The notes beneath the pieces were generated by a model, which worked only from the letters and a program-made list of their open reading frames with translations, was not told the DNA's origin and ran no database searches. 64,000 bases of DNA from Cytobacillus eiseniae (lineage in GTDB: Bacteria > Bacillota > Bacilli > Bacillales > Cytobacillaceae), in contig NZ_JAGIKZ010000001.1 in the NCBI RefSeq assembly GCF_017874625.1, positions 62,001 through 126,000 of the forward strand. The letters run 5' to 3'. Both the position numbers and the translations under genes were made by a program. Numbering within the stretch: position 1 is the first letter of the stretch; every line of letters begins with the position of its first letter. Below are positions 52,462 through 62,080 of the stretch, piece by piece.

Positions 52462-54636
52462 ATGGTTAAGTATCAGCAAGTCGGAAATTTATTAGTTGCA
52501 GAAGAATTACATGCATTTATTAATAATGAAGCTCTCCCTAAAACGCATTTAGAACAGGAGGATTTTTGGCGGGGGTTTGATGAACTCATACATGTTCTTT
52601 CACCGATAAACAAACAGTTATTAATAGAAAGAGATCAGTTACAGAAAAAAATCAATACTTGGCATAAAGAAAATCAAAAATTTGACAAAGTGAAGTATAC
52701 CGCCTTTTTAACGGATATTGGATACCTTGAAAATGAAGGAGAATCTTTTGAAATAGGTACTGAAAATGTGGATGATGAAATTGCCATTCTGGCAGGACCC
52801 CAGCTTGTAGTACCTGTAAATAATGAGCGGTATGCATTAAATGCGGCAAATGCACGATGGGGAAGCTTGTATGATGCTCTTTATGGGACGAATGTTATTA
52901 GTGAAGAGGATGGTGCAAGTCGTGGAAGTGGCTATAATCCGATTCGCGGAGAAAAGGTCATTGCATTCGCAAGGGCATTTCTTGACCAGAAAATTCCTTT
53001 AAAAATTGGTTCCCATAAAAAGGTTGTAAAGTATCGAATTGCTGAAGGGAAATTACTTGCAACACTAAATGATGGGAAGGTTAGTGAATTACTTAATAAT
53101 GATAAATTAATTGGATTTCAAGGGAATCATGAGAATCCAACGGCCATTTTATTTAAAAATAATGGATTGCATTTTGAAATTCAATTGGATCGGAATCACA
53201 TGATTGGAAAAATGGATGGGGCAGGTATTAAGGATATTCTTCTTGAAGCAGCTCTAACAACGATCATGGATTGTGAGGATTCTGTTGCAGCGGTGGATGC
53301 TGAAGATAAAGTTCAAGTATATCGAAGTTGGTTAGGGCTTATGAAAGGTGATTTAACAGTTACTTTTAAAAAGGGAAACAAATTAGTTAATAGGCAGTTG
53401 AATCCAAATCGCAGCTATACTGCGCCAAATGAACAACAGTTTGAAATATCTGGTCGATCATTAATGTTGATTAGAAATGTAGGACATTTAATGACGAATC
53501 ATGCCATTTTAGATAAAGATGGATTAGAGGTTTATGAGGGAATCATTGATGCAGTTGTGACGAGTTTAATTGCGAAGCATTCATTATTAGGGAATGGCCG
53601 TTATCAAAATTCAGCTAAGGGTTCCATTTATATTGTAAAGCCTAAAATGCACGGGTCAAAGGAAGTCGCATTTGCTAATCGTTTATTTGATCATGTGGAA
53701 GATCTATTGCGATTAAAACGAAATACATTAAAAATCGGTGTGATGGATGAAGAGAGAAGAACATCATTAAACCTGAAAGCTTGTATTCGTGAAGTGAAGG
53801 ATCGTATTGCATTTATCAATACAGGCTTTCTTGATCGCACTGGAGATGAAATGCATACATCAATGGAAGCAGGTCTAATGGTTCGCAAAAATGAAATGAA
53901 GTCATCTACTTGGTTACAAGCTTATGAAAAATCAAATGTAAATCAAGGACTGATGGCTGGCTTCAAGGGGCGTGCCCAAATTGGCAAAGGGATGTGGGCG
54001 ATGCCAGATTTAATGGCTGAAATGGTGAAGCAAAAGATCGATCATTTGAAGGCTGGGGCAAATACTGCTTGGGTACCGTCCCCAACAGCTGCTACATTAC
54101 ATGCTCTACATTATCATGATGTTGATGTAAAATCGATTCAGAATGACTTGATAAAGAAAATCTCATGTTTGCGCAATGAAATGCTAGAAATTCCTGTAAT
54201 AGATGAACCTAAGTGGAGTCGTGAAGAAGTTCAGAATGAGCTTAATAATAATGTGCAAGGTATACTTGGCTATGTTGTTCGATGGGTTGAACAAGGAATT
54301 GGCTGTTCGAAAGTTCCAGATATAAATCATATTGGTCTAATGGAAGATCGTGCAACATTAAGAATTTCAAGTCAGCATATTGCTAACTGGCTTCATCACG
54401 GGATTTGTACGAAAGAACAGGTTCTAGAAACATTAAAGCGTATGGCTGTCATCGTTGATGAGCAAAATGCGGAAGATGCAAACTATCGCCCAATGGCCAG
54501 TAATTATGAAGATTCTATTGCCGTTCAGGCGGCATGTGAATTGATTTTTACTGGATATGATCAGCCTAGCGGCTATACAGAGCCAATTCTGCATAGAAGC
54601 AGATTGAAAGTGAAAGAAAAACTTGCGAGTAAGTGA
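52462..54636 (+). CDS. glcB: Malate synthase G
   Basis: 724 residues, the usual length of the single-chain G isoform (A isoforms are about 530). [20 protein letters not shown], the [20 protein letters not shown] region with metal-binding acidic residues, [20 protein letters not shown] and [17 protein letters not shown] are diagnostic. Condenses glyoxylate with acetyl-CoA to malate. Start ATG 52462 after AGGAGG. The IclR gene follows in the same direction. No isocitrate lyase or glycolate oxidase in the window, so the glyoxylate source is elsewhere. Confidence 0.95.
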   Translation: MVKYQQVGNLLVAEELHAFINNEALPKTHLEQEDFWRGFDELIHVLSPINKQLLIERDQLQKKINTWHKENQKFDKVKYTAFLTDIGYLENEGESFEIGTENVDDEIAILAGPQLVVPVNNERYALNAANARWGSLYDALYGTNVISEEDGASRGSGYNPIRGEKVIAFARAFLDQKIPLKIGSHKKVVKYRIAEGKLLATLNDGKVSELLNNDKLIGFQGNHENPTAILFKNNGLHFEIQLDRNHMIGKMDGAGIKDILLEAALTTIMDCEDSVAAVDAEDKVQVYRSWLGLMKGDLTVTFKKGNKLVNRQLNPNRSYTAPNEQQFEISGRSLMLIRNVGHLMTNHAILDKDGLEVYEGIIDAVVTSLIAKHSLLGNGRYQNSAKGSIYIVKPKMHGSKEVAFANRLFDHVEDLLRLKRNTLKIGVMDEERRTSLNLKACIREVKDRIAFINTGFLDRTGDEMHTSMEAGLMVRKNEMKSSTWLQAYEKSNVNQGLMAGFKGRAQIGKGMWAMPDLMAEMVKQKIDHLKAGANTAWVPSPTAATLHALHYHDVDVKSIQNDLIKKISCLRNEMLEIPVIDEPKWSREEVQNELNNNVQGILGYVVRWVEQGIGCSKVPDINHIGLMEDRATLRISSQHIANWLHHGICTKEQVLETLKRMAVIVDEQNAEDANYRPMASNYEDSIAVQAACELIFTGYDQPSGYTEPILHRSRLKVKEKLASK

Positions 54637-54688
54637 TCATTAGGGCAAGAAAATTGAATCAATCCCTTTACATTAGAGGTGAAAGATA

Positions 54689-55453
54689 GTGAATCGAGAA
54701 AATATGGTGAAATCAGTTGGCAGAGCATTGGATATCATCTCTATCATTAGCTCGAAAAGCGGCGGACTCGGTGTTACAGACATTTCAAAGCAAATGGATA
54801 TAAATAAAAGCTCTGTTTATCGAATACTTTCAACACTTGTCCAATATGGTTATGTGGAGCAGGATACAGAAACCGAGCGATACAAATTAGGATATATGTT
54901 TTTAGAGATAAGCTCTAGGCTGTTGGAATCAATCGACTTGAGGACAGAAGCAAGGCCATTTCTGCTTGAGCTTGAAAAAGAAACAAATGAAGTCATCCAT
55001 CTTGTCGTATATGATCAAGGGGAAGTAGTCTATATCGAAAAACTAGATGGAAATGAAGCGCTGCGGATGCATTCGAAAGTTGGAAAACGTGCACCGATGC
55101 ACTGTACGTCAGTTGGCAAAGCGATTCTTTCTCATTTGCCAATGACTAATGTTGAAGAAATTCTTGAACGGAAGGGATTGCCTGTCCATACTGAACACAC
55201 AATTACGGATAAAACAAACTTTCTTAATGAGCTTACCAAGATAAAGGAAAAGGGATTCGCTTTAGATTTACAAGAAAATGAGAATGGAATTACCTGTATT
55301 GCTGTTCCAATTTTTGACCATTTAGGGAGAGTTGCTGCTGCTGTTAGTATTTCAGGACCTACGATGAGGATGACAGAATCAAGGCTTGTGGTTCTACAGC
55401 CAAGAATGCTTGAAATAGGTCATCAAATTTCATCAAGACTAGGGTATAAATAA
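54689..55453 (+). CDS. IclR-family transcriptional regulator
   Basis: 254 residues. N-terminal winged HTH (GLGVTDISKQMDINKSSVYR) and C-terminal effector domain (VIHLVVYDQGEVVYIEKLDG, MHCTSVGKAILSHL, GITCIAVPIFDHLGRVAAAV). Members sense small carboxylates, often glyoxylate or pyruvate, and control glyoxylate genes. Fifty-two bases after glcB, same strand, so it most likely regulates it. Start GTG 54689 behind GAGGTGAAAG. Confidence 0.9.
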   Translation: MNRENMVKSVGRALDIISIISSKSGGLGVTDISKQMDINKSSVYRILSTLVQYGYVEQDTETERYKLGYMFLEISSRLLESIDLRTEARPFLLELEKETNEVIHLVVYDQGEVVYIEKLDGNEALRMHSKVGKRAPMHCTSVGKAILSHLPMTNVEEILERKGLPVHTEHTITDKTNFLNELTKIKEKGFALDLQENENGITCIAVPIFDHLGRVAAAVSISGPTMRMTESRLVVLQPRMLEIGHQISSRLGYK

Positions 55454-55464
55454 TGATTATGTTG

Positions 55465-55497
55465 CCGAAGCGCAAGTTTAAAGTGCTTCGGTTTTTT
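55465..55497 (+). terminator. Terminator after the IclR gene
   Basis: CCGAAGC and GCTTCGG stem followed by six T. Confidence 0.85.
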
Positions 55498-55502
55498 AAT
55501 TA

Positions 55503-55694
55503 GGTTTTTTCTAAAGTTTGATGTTTTTTTAAAAACAATTGATAGAAAGGATGGTTTACTAAATAGGTCGGTTGATTGGAGCGAAAGCGACGAGGAGGCT
55601 CAAGCGGACTACCCCGCGGAAAGATAACGCACGTACGCGGAAATCAACATTTACCGAATTATGTGTAAAATAGCGACAATGTTTATGAAAGCAT
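55503..55694. repeat. Second, longer copy of the MITE-like element
   Basis: A central GGTTGATTGGAGC (55570-55582), a GC-rich insert GAAAGCGACGAGGAGGCTCA and GCGGAAATCAAC near 55637-55648 match the element at 52148 but with about 60 bp more sequence, which is probably the fuller form. The outer ends TTTTTTCTAAAG and GACAATGTTTATGAAAGCATC are degraded. It lies in the 452-bp gap between the IclR gene and fdhA. Confidence 0.7.
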
Positions 55695-55812
55695 CTTTTA
55701 TTTTGCGAATGGATTTTTTTAGTGAAAGAATTATTTAGTTCCACTTGTTTGGTTATTTGAATGGATGGACGACCGATTCGGATAACCTATTTTTAAAAGA
55801 TACATAATATAG

Positions 55813-55818
55813 TATAAT
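55813..55818 (+). promoter_or_regulatory. Possible -10 of the fdhA promoter
   Basis: TATAAT 88 nt before the fdhA start. No good -35 is visible at 16-18 bp (TTTTTA at 55790), so an activator may be needed. Confidence 0.35.
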
Positions 55819-55905
55819 AGAATCGTGTTAAGTGAAAATTGAAATAATAAACCGCACTTTTGAAATCGCTTTCATTAATGTTCAAGCAATAAGGGAGGAT
55901 GTAAA

Positions 55906-57969
55906 ATGAGTGATCCAGTAAAGGTAAAAACCGTTTGTGGCTATTGTGGCACAGGCTGTGGGCTAGTTGTAGAAGTAGATAATAATAAAATTGTGAAAAT
56001 ACGTGGAGATAAGGAAGCACCCGTTAATAAAGGACAGACATGTGTAAAGGGTTCATTTGCTTATGAATATGTTCATGCAGAGAGCCGCTTAACTTCTCCA
56101 TTAATTCGTAAGGCTGGAAAACTAGTTGAGACAACATGGGAAGAGGCTTATCAGTTTATTGCTCAAAAGCTAAATGGAATCAAAGAGCAATTTGGACCTG
56201 AAGCCATTACGATGTTTGCTACTGCGAGAAGTACAAATGAAGTAAACTATGTTACGCAAAAATTTATGAGAACAGTTATTGGCAGCAATAATATCGATGG
56301 CTGTAACCGAACGTGACATGCTCCGAGTGTTGCCGGTCTGGCAACTGTATTTGGTAGTGGATTTCCTACTAATAGATTAGAAGATTTTGATCATACAGAA
56401 GTTCTTTTGTTAATGGGTTCGAATACAACGGAGGCTCACCCGATCATTGCTAATCGCATGAAGAAAGCAGTGAAATCAGGATTGAAAATTATCGTGATTG
56501 ACCCTCGCCGGATCGATATGGTGAAAAGTTCACATCGCCATTTGCAAATTAATGTTGGTTCAGATATCGCATTAATGAATGCAATGATTCATGTGATTAT
56601 CGAGGAAGAATTATATAATCCAGCATTTATTGATCAATTTACCGTTGATTTTGATACATTAAAAGAACAAGTGAAAATGTATACTCCCGAATTTGCATCT
56701 GAGATTACCGGGGTTGCCCCGCAGGATATTATTGAAACAGCAAGAGAATATGCGACTGCAGATAAAGCAATGATCGCTTATACTTTAGGTATTACTGAGC
56801 ATCATTGTGGTGTGAATAATGTGTTTGATATTGCTAATCTTGCCTTATTAACTGGCCATATAGGAAAAGAAGGAAGCGGCATTATGCCCCTTCGTGGACA
56901 AAATAATGTGCAAGGTGCAGGAGATATGGGTTGCCTTCCGAATATGATGCCTGGTGCGGTAAGTATTACAAATGATAAGTACCGCGAAAGATTTGAAGAA
57001 GCATGGAATGTGAAAATCAATCCAATTGCTGGAGATACACAAACAAGAGCATTTGAAAAAATGGAAATGGGTGGAGTGAAAGCACTTTATTGTATTGGGG
57101 AAAACCCATTAATGGCGGATGTGCATATGACTCATACACGGAAGCTACTTGAAGGTCTGGATCTGCTCATTGTACAAGATATATTCCTTACTGAAACAGC
57201 AAAGCTTGCTGATGTTGTTTTACCTGCGAGATCTTGGGGAGAAGTGGAAGGAACATATACGAATACAGACCGCAGAATTCAACGTGTAAGAAAAGCGGTA
57301 GACGCTCACCCAAATACAAAAGATGATTGGGTCATTCTTTGTGAACTATCAGAATTGATGGGTTATCAGATGAACTACAATAATAGTGAAGAAATCTGGG
57401 AGGAATTGCGTGAACTTGCATGGGAAATGTATGGTGGGATGCCATATTCAAGATTAGATAAAGAGTATAGCCTCCATTATCCATGCCCTGATGAGTCACA
57501 TCCTGGTACATTCATTCTTCATGAGAGATACCATAATCACGAAATTGCAAGTGGAAAGCAATCTCCATTTGTACCAGTAACGTATACAGAGCCAGTGGAG
57601 CTTCCAGATGAAGAATATCCATTTACACTTACAACTGGTAGAAGGTATGAATCCTATAATACCCATACTCAAACGAAATTTTATGCGAGTGGTGTAAAAA
57701 TCAAACAAAAAGAAGAAACCGTTGATATGCATCCTGAAGATGCAGAGAAACTTGGCGTAGAAACTGGTGATGTTGTTGAAGTCAGTTCCAGAAGGGGCAG
57801 TCTTCAGGTGAATGTAAAAGTTACCGAACAGGTTTCACCAGGTTTAGTGTTTATGAGTTTCCACTTTAGTGAAGTGCCGACGAATGTTTTAACAATTAAT
57901 GAATTTGATCCGATTTCTGGAACAGCTGAATTTAAGGCATGTGCGGTGAAGATTCAATCATTAAAATAA
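55906..57969 (+). CDS. fdhA: Formate dehydrogenase alpha subunit, selenocysteine-containing (in-frame TGA)
   Basis: Read through TGA 56314-56316, the frame is 687 residues, close to E. coli FdhF (715). [4Fe-4S] ligands C11, C14, C18 and C46 and Lys48 follow the FdhH pattern. The TGA is codon 137, in the context CNRT-U-HAPSVAGL, exactly where FdhF has Sec140 followed by His. The sequence runs on without further stops through Molybdopterin (HPIIANRMKKAVKSGLKIIV, GITEHHCGVNN, LRGQNNVQGAGDMGCLPNMM) and the dinucleotide-binding domain (TLTTGRRYESYNTHTQT). It lacks the N-terminal ferredoxin domains of Bacillus YrhE. Oxidises formate to CO2; electron acceptor partner not in the window. Start ATG 55906 behind GGGAGGATG. 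Confidence 0.9.
56329..56345 (+). promoter_or_regulatory. Bacterial SECIS element
   Basis: GTTGCC (56329-56334) and GGCAAC (56340-56345) form a perfect 6-bp stem with loop GGTCT. The loop equals the SelB-recognised GGUCU of E. coli fdhF. The stem begins 12 nt after the TGA, within the 11-13 nt expected for the bacterial minihelix. Confidence 0.88.
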
Positions 57970-57978
57970 TTTCTTAAA

Positions 57979-58007
57979 GGAAAAGTGCTCAGCACTTTTC
58001 TTTTTTT
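57979..58007 (+). terminator. Terminator after fdhA
   Basis: GAAAAGTGCT pairs with AGCACTTTTC almost without a loop, then seven T. Confidence 0.85.
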
Positions 58008-58099
58008 GTCGTGAATAGGGTTCAGTTTAATAGCTAACTAGCACTTTATTAATCTTATCGAGCATTTCAAAAAAACAACTAAAGTTTAATAAAAAGGGA

Positions 58100-58172
58100 T
58101 TGATTTCCTGTAAATTTGTATTATAATCAAACTGTATTAACTGTACTAGGTATGATAGTACACTATGTACAG
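58100..58172 (+). promoter_or_regulatory. Promoter and palindromic operator of the GntR/ABC operon
   Basis: -35 TTGATT (58100-58105) and -10 TATAAT (58122-58127) with 16-bp spacing. Just downstream of the expected start of transcription, TGTACT (58142-58147) and AGTACA (58157-58162) form an inverted repeat, with an outer CTGTAC/GTACAG pair (58141, 58167). The position suits autorepression by the YtrA-like regulator. Confidence 0.65.
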
Positions 58173-58186
58173 ATGGGAGAGTGCAT

Positions 58187-58582
58187 ATGTTTGAGTTGGA
58201 TATAAGGAGCCGAAAGCCGATCTATGAACAATTGGTTGAAAAGCTTAAAGAACTCATAATAACTGAAGTGTTAAAGACCGATGAACAGTTGCCTTCCGTC
58301 CGATTGCTAGCCCAACAGTTAACGATCAATCCGAATACAATTCAAAAAGCATATCGTGAACTTGAAGTGCAAGGGTATATCTATTCAATTAAAGGAAAAG
58401 GCAGCTTTGTTAGTCCAGCAAGTGATGGATTTAATACGGAGAAGCTTCTTAAAGTGAAAAAGGACATCATGAAGCTGGTGTCAGAAGCGATGTACTTAGG
58501 TGTAACAGCTGATGAGCTAATAACAATGATAAAAGAAATAAATTTGGCCATCGGAGGAGGGATAGAAAATGATCAAAATTAG
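58187..58582 (+). CDS. GntR-family regulator, YtrA subfamily
   Basis: 131 residues from ATG 58187 (GGGAGA upstream; GTG 58181 is too close). FELDIRSRKPIYEQLVEKLK and the winged HTH LPSVRLLAQQLTINPNTIQK lead to a short C-terminal tail without an effector domain, as in YtrA. It overlaps the ABC ATPase gene by 14 nt. Probably represses this operon, perhaps in response to cell-envelope antibiotics as known for YtrA. Confidence 0.9.
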   Translation: MFELDIRSRKPIYEQLVEKLKELIITEVLKTDEQLPSVRLLAQQLTINPNTIQKAYRELEVQGYIYSIKGKGSFVSPASDGFNTEKLLKVKKDIMKLVSEAMYLGVTADELITMIKEINLAIGGGIENDQN

Positions 58583-59474
58583 TCACGTCCGCAAGACATT
58601 TGATGGGCTAGAAGCAATAGAGAATATTAGTCTTACAGTTAATAAAGGCTCGATATACGGATTGCTCGGTTCGAACGGTGCTGGGAAAACGACTCTATTA
58701 AAGATACTATCTGGACTTTATATACAAGATGAGGGATTGATTACAATTGATGGGCAATCGGTCTTTGAGAACCCAGATGTCAAAAACAAGATCTTTTTTA
58801 TCCCAGATACACCTTTTTTTCTTCCGCATTACACACTCAATCAGATGGCACAGTTTTATCAATGTAATTATCCTAGGTGGAATGACCAACGCTATCAAGA
58901 GTTAGTTGCTTTATTTCAAATAGATATACATAAGAAGCTCCACCGTTATTCAAAAGGAATCCAAAGACAAGCGGCATTTATCCTTGCTTTATCCACAGTG
59001 CCAGAAGTATTGATTCTTGATGAGCCTTTAGATGGACTGGATCCAGTCATGAGGAAAAAGGTGAAGGGACTTTTAATTGATGATGTAGCTGAAAGGGAAA
59101 TGACTGTTTTAATTTCATCTCACAATTTGCGAGAAGTGGAGGACCTTTGTGATTTTGTAGGGATTATGCATAAAGGACAAATGATGATTGAAAAGGAATT
59201 AGATGATCTTAAATCTGATACTCACAAAGTGCAGATAGCCTTTAAGGGCGGTGTGCCAGTTCCACCAGCTATATTGAAATCTGTTAAAGTCCTTCATAAA
59301 GAGAAGAGGGGAAGTATTCTTTTATTAATTGTAAAAGGAAAAGAAGAGGAAATTACAGCAAATATAGAAAAATATCAACCTGTTATTTTCGATATCCTTC
59401 CACTGACACTTGAAGAAATTTTTATTTATGAAATGGAGGATGTTGGCTATGCAGTTGAAAATATCCTTGGTTAA
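58569..59474 (+). CDS. ABC transporter ATP-binding protein (YtrB-like)
   Basis: 301 residues. Walker A GSNGAGKTT near 38-46, a YSKGIQRQ signature in place of LSGGQ (usual for this subfamily), Walker B VLILDEPLDGLD and the H-loop SSHNLREVE. The C-terminal third (VQIAFKGGVPVPPAILKSVK onwards) is an accessory domain. Pairs with the permease gene, which it overlaps by 26 nt. Confidence 0.9.
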   Translation: MIKISHVRKTFDGLEAIENISLTVNKGSIYGLLGSNGAGKTTLLKILSGLYIQDEGLITIDGQSVFENPDVKNKIFFIPDTPFFLPHYTLNQMAQFYQCNYPRWNDQRYQELVALFQIDIHKKLHRYSKGIQRQAAFILALSTVPEVLILDEPLDGLDPVMRKKVKGLLIDDVAEREMTVLISSHNLREVEDLCDFVGIMHKGQMMIEKELDDLKSDTHKVQIAFKGGVPVPPAILKSVKVLHKEKRGSILLLIVKGKEEEITANIEKYQPVIFDILPLTLEEIFIYEMEDVGYAVENILG

Positions 59475-61398
59475 TAAAGAAATAAGAAAGATGATTATGA
59501 GAAGTGTCGGCTGGGTTGCGATTGTTCACTTTCTAGTACTAATATTTTCGGTGCCATTAGAAATTTTAATTACGACTACTGGGGAACAACGGCAATATAT
59601 TAGAGCAGAAAGCCTATTCTCGTTTCACTATGAGATACAAGTCGTATTAAATATTGGTATTCCTGTCCTAATGGCTATTTTTTTATTTCGCTTCCTTCAA
59701 GTGAAGTCCTATAGTGATTTCATGCATAGTCTTTCGATAAAGAGGGAGCGACTTTTTCATCAATATGCTTTAACAGGAATCATTCTTTTAATCGTGCCGG
59801 TATTGCTGATCACTATCATCGTTTGCGCTTTGTACCAACCGCTGAACTTAGCTGAGTTTTTTTCATGGGCAGACATTTTTAAGTGGCTTGGCATCACAAT
59901 TATGTTTAATCTTCTTGTCTTTTTGGCAGGGGTTTTTACCGGAATGATTTCGGGCATTTCCGTTGTTCAAGGAGCTCTCACATATGTATTTTTATTACTT
60001 CCAATTGGTTTGCTCGTTCTTTTAACAAATAATCTTCCATTTTATCTATATGGATTTGCTGATCGTTATGTGATGGAAAGTAAGGTTGAAGCATTTTCGC
60101 CATTAGTTGCACTTAGTCAAGTAAATTATAGACCATTAGGGCTAATTGAAATCATTGTTTATTGTGCACTCATCTTCATTTTATACGGTTTAGCATTATG
60201 GGTTTACAAAAACAGAAAGCTTGAAGCTGTGACACAATCACTCGTATTTCCTTTGTTAAAACCCATTTTCAAGTATGGGATGACCTTTTGTTCGATGCTT
60301 CTCGGTGGATTGTACTTTGGGATCAAGGAGGGAAATACAACTTGGCTGATTACGGGCTATGTGATTGGCGCTATCCTTGGCTACTTGCTCGCCGAGATGG
60401 TTCTACAAAAATCTTGGCGGATCATTTTTCGCATTAAAGGACTTTTTATTTATGCAGGGGCAATGGCCCTCTTGGTCATTCTTTTTCAATTCGATTTTAC
60501 CCAGTTTGAAAAAAAGATGCCTAATTTAAATGAGATCGAACGAATTCATTTAAGTAATAGTAATTACATGTATAATGATGCCGAAGATCCTTTTTTCCTG
60601 ACCACCGCTGAAAATATGGATTTAATTAGAAGGCTGCACAAAGATATCATTGCAAACAAAAGCAAGAATACAGTGACTAACAAGAGTGAGCATGCTTTTT
60701 TTGTTTACGAATTGAAAAATGGCAAGAAGCTTGTTCGGGATTATATGATCGACAAAAAAGAATATGCTCATTATTATAAATTGATTCATGAATCTGAAGA
60801 ATATAAAAGGGTTACAAATGGGATTTTCAAAGTGAATGAGGATCAAATAGAGAAAATCACGATCAACCCTTATGGATCCATTCAGAAGAAAGCTGTCATA
60901 GTAGATCCAGCAGACTTGAAGGAAGCAATGGCCGTATTAAAAGATGAAATAAATACAGCAACCTATGAGGAAACAATCGATAATAGAGATCCTCTTGCAT
61001 TCATTGAAATCATGCAAAAAAATGATAGAACGGTAGGGCTTGAATGGAGAATATCATATAAGAAGTTTGAGGAATGGCTGGACAACAAAGGGTTACTAGA
61101 ACAGGCCAAAGTATCAGCAGATGATATTTCATATGCCTATATTGTTGATGCAAATGATCTTGAAATCAATTATGCACAGGGATATTCACATGAAGAGCTG
61201 TTTGAACAAATGAGTAAGATTAGCCATGCCATCAAAGTTACGAATAAAAACAGACTTGAAGAAAGCTTGATAAATGCCACCGGAATTCATGATGGGCCCT
61301 ACATGATTGGATTTTATTATAAAGCGGACGGGTCCATTGAAATTAAAAGCTTTACGGGTGAGCATATTCCTGATTTCGTTCAGCAATATTTTAAATAA
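59449..61398 (+). CDS. ABC-2-type permease with large C-terminal domain (YtrC-like)
   Basis: 649 residues from ATG 59449, correctly spaced after GGAGGA (59435-59440). About eight to ten membrane helices occupy the first ~350 residues. The rest (KKMPNLNEIERIHLSNSNYM onwards) is a soluble, probably extracellular domain resembling DUF6449 of YtrC-like permeases. Together with the ATPase it forms an exporter or envelope-stress transporter. Confidence 0.82.
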   Translation: MQLKISLVNKEIRKMIMRSVGWVAIVHFLVLIFSVPLEILITTTGEQRQYIRAESLFSFHYEIQVVLNIGIPVLMAIFLFRFLQVKSYSDFMHSLSIKRERLFHQYALTGIILLIVPVLLITIIVCALYQPLNLAEFFSWADIFKWLGITIMFNLLVFLAGVFTGMISGISVVQGALTYVFLLLPIGLLVLLTNNLPFYLYGFADRYVMESKVEAFSPLVALSQVNYRPLGLIEIIVYCALIFILYGLALWVYKNRKLEAVTQSLVFPLLKPIFKYGMTFCSMLLGGLYFGIKEGNTTWLITGYVIGAILGYLLAEMVLQKSWRIIFRIKGLFIYAGAMALLVILFQFDFTQFEKKMPNLNEIERIHLSNSNYMYNDAEDPFFLTTAENMDLIRRLHKDIIANKSKNTVTNKSEHAFFVYELKNGKKLVRDYMIDKKEYAHYYKLIHESEEYKRVTNGIFKVNEDQIEKITINPYGSIQKKAVIVDPADLKEAMAVLKDEINTATYEETIDNRDPLAFIEIMQKNDRTVGLEWRISYKKFEEWLDNKGLLEQAKVSADDISYAYIVDANDLEINYAQGYSHEELFEQMSKISHAIKVTNKNRLEESLINATGIHDGPYMIGFYYKADGSIEIKSFTGEHIPDFVQQYFK

Positions 61399-61431
61399 AT
61401 CAAAGTTTAAGGATGAGAGAGGAGGATATGA

Positions 61432-61953
61432 GTGAATTGCTTTTGCATGGACATGAATGACATATGTAAATTGTACGGCAAACGATTATATCAAGTCACT
61501 TACTGCATTACAAGAGACTATTACTTGGCTCAAGATGCCGTACAGGAAACCTTGATAAAAGCCTATCAAAAGAGGGACACAATAGAAGATCCGGAGAAAA
61601 TAGGTGCTTGGCTTTCTGCGATCGCAACAAGAACAGCCATTGACATTGTCCGGAAGGAAAGAAAATTAAATGAGCGTACGGCGAGTCATATCGAAATCGA
61701 GACGACAAATATAAAAATGGATCAAAACATTGAACAAGAAGTAGAAGTAAATCTTTTAAAAGAACAAATCTATCAAGCAATTGACTCACTTTCCCTCGAT
61801 CAAAGGAAAGTGTTTCTACTAAAAATAAATAACGGATTAAAAGAAAAAGAAATAGCCATTCTATTGAAGCTGAATCAAAATACCGTAAAGACGAAAATCT
61901 ATCGTGTAAGAAAGCAGCTAAAGGAAATGCTAATTGAAAGCTTGTCTGCATAA
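61432..61953 (+). CDS. ECF-type RNA polymerase sigma factor
   Basis: 173 residues. Sigma region 2 (YGKRLYQVTYCITRDYYLAQ, DAVQETLIKAY) and region 4 (IDSLSLDQRKVFLLKINNGL, KEKEIAILLKLNQNTVKTKI) are clear. GTG start 61432 behind GAGGAGG. No anti-sigma gene follows; a terminator does. It may be controlled by the upstream ABC operon or by a distant partner. Confidence 0.9.
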   Translation: MNCFCMDMNDICKLYGKRLYQVTYCITRDYYLAQDAVQETLIKAYQKRDTIEDPEKIGAWLSAIATRTAIDIVRKERKLNERTASHIEIETTNIKMDQNIEQEVEVNLLKEQIYQAIDSLSLDQRKVFLLKINNGLKEKEIAILLKLNQNTVKTKIYRVRKQLKEMLIESLSA

Positions 61954-61977
61954 TTTCAAGGGATGGAATATAGAAAG

Positions 61978-62018
61978 CACATGGCCGATTAGGATAGAAA
62001 GTTGCCATGTGTTTTTTT
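61978..62018 (+). terminator. Terminator after the sigma-factor gene
   Basis: CACATGGC and GCCATGTG stem, 18-nt loop, seven T. Confidence 0.8.
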
Positions 62019-62080
62019 GTAATGGTGTTTATGATATTTTAAAGTAATACGAGAGACCTAAAAGACAGGATGAGTATCAC

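Noticed and set aside
56314-56316. TGA in fdhA as an ordinary nonsense mutation or sequencing error
   Set aside because: It lies exactly at the Sec codon, the frame continues without further damage for 550 codons, and a SECIS hairpin with the correct loop and spacing follows.
58960-58985. Degenerate ABC signature (YSKGIQRQ) as evidence of an inactive ATPase
   Set aside because: This replacement of LSGGQ is usual in YtrB-like ATPases; Walker A, Walker B and H-loop are intact.
61508-62008. 166-codon minus-strand ORF
   Set aside because: It is entirely antisense to the ECF sigma gene, and its sequence lacks any domain pattern.
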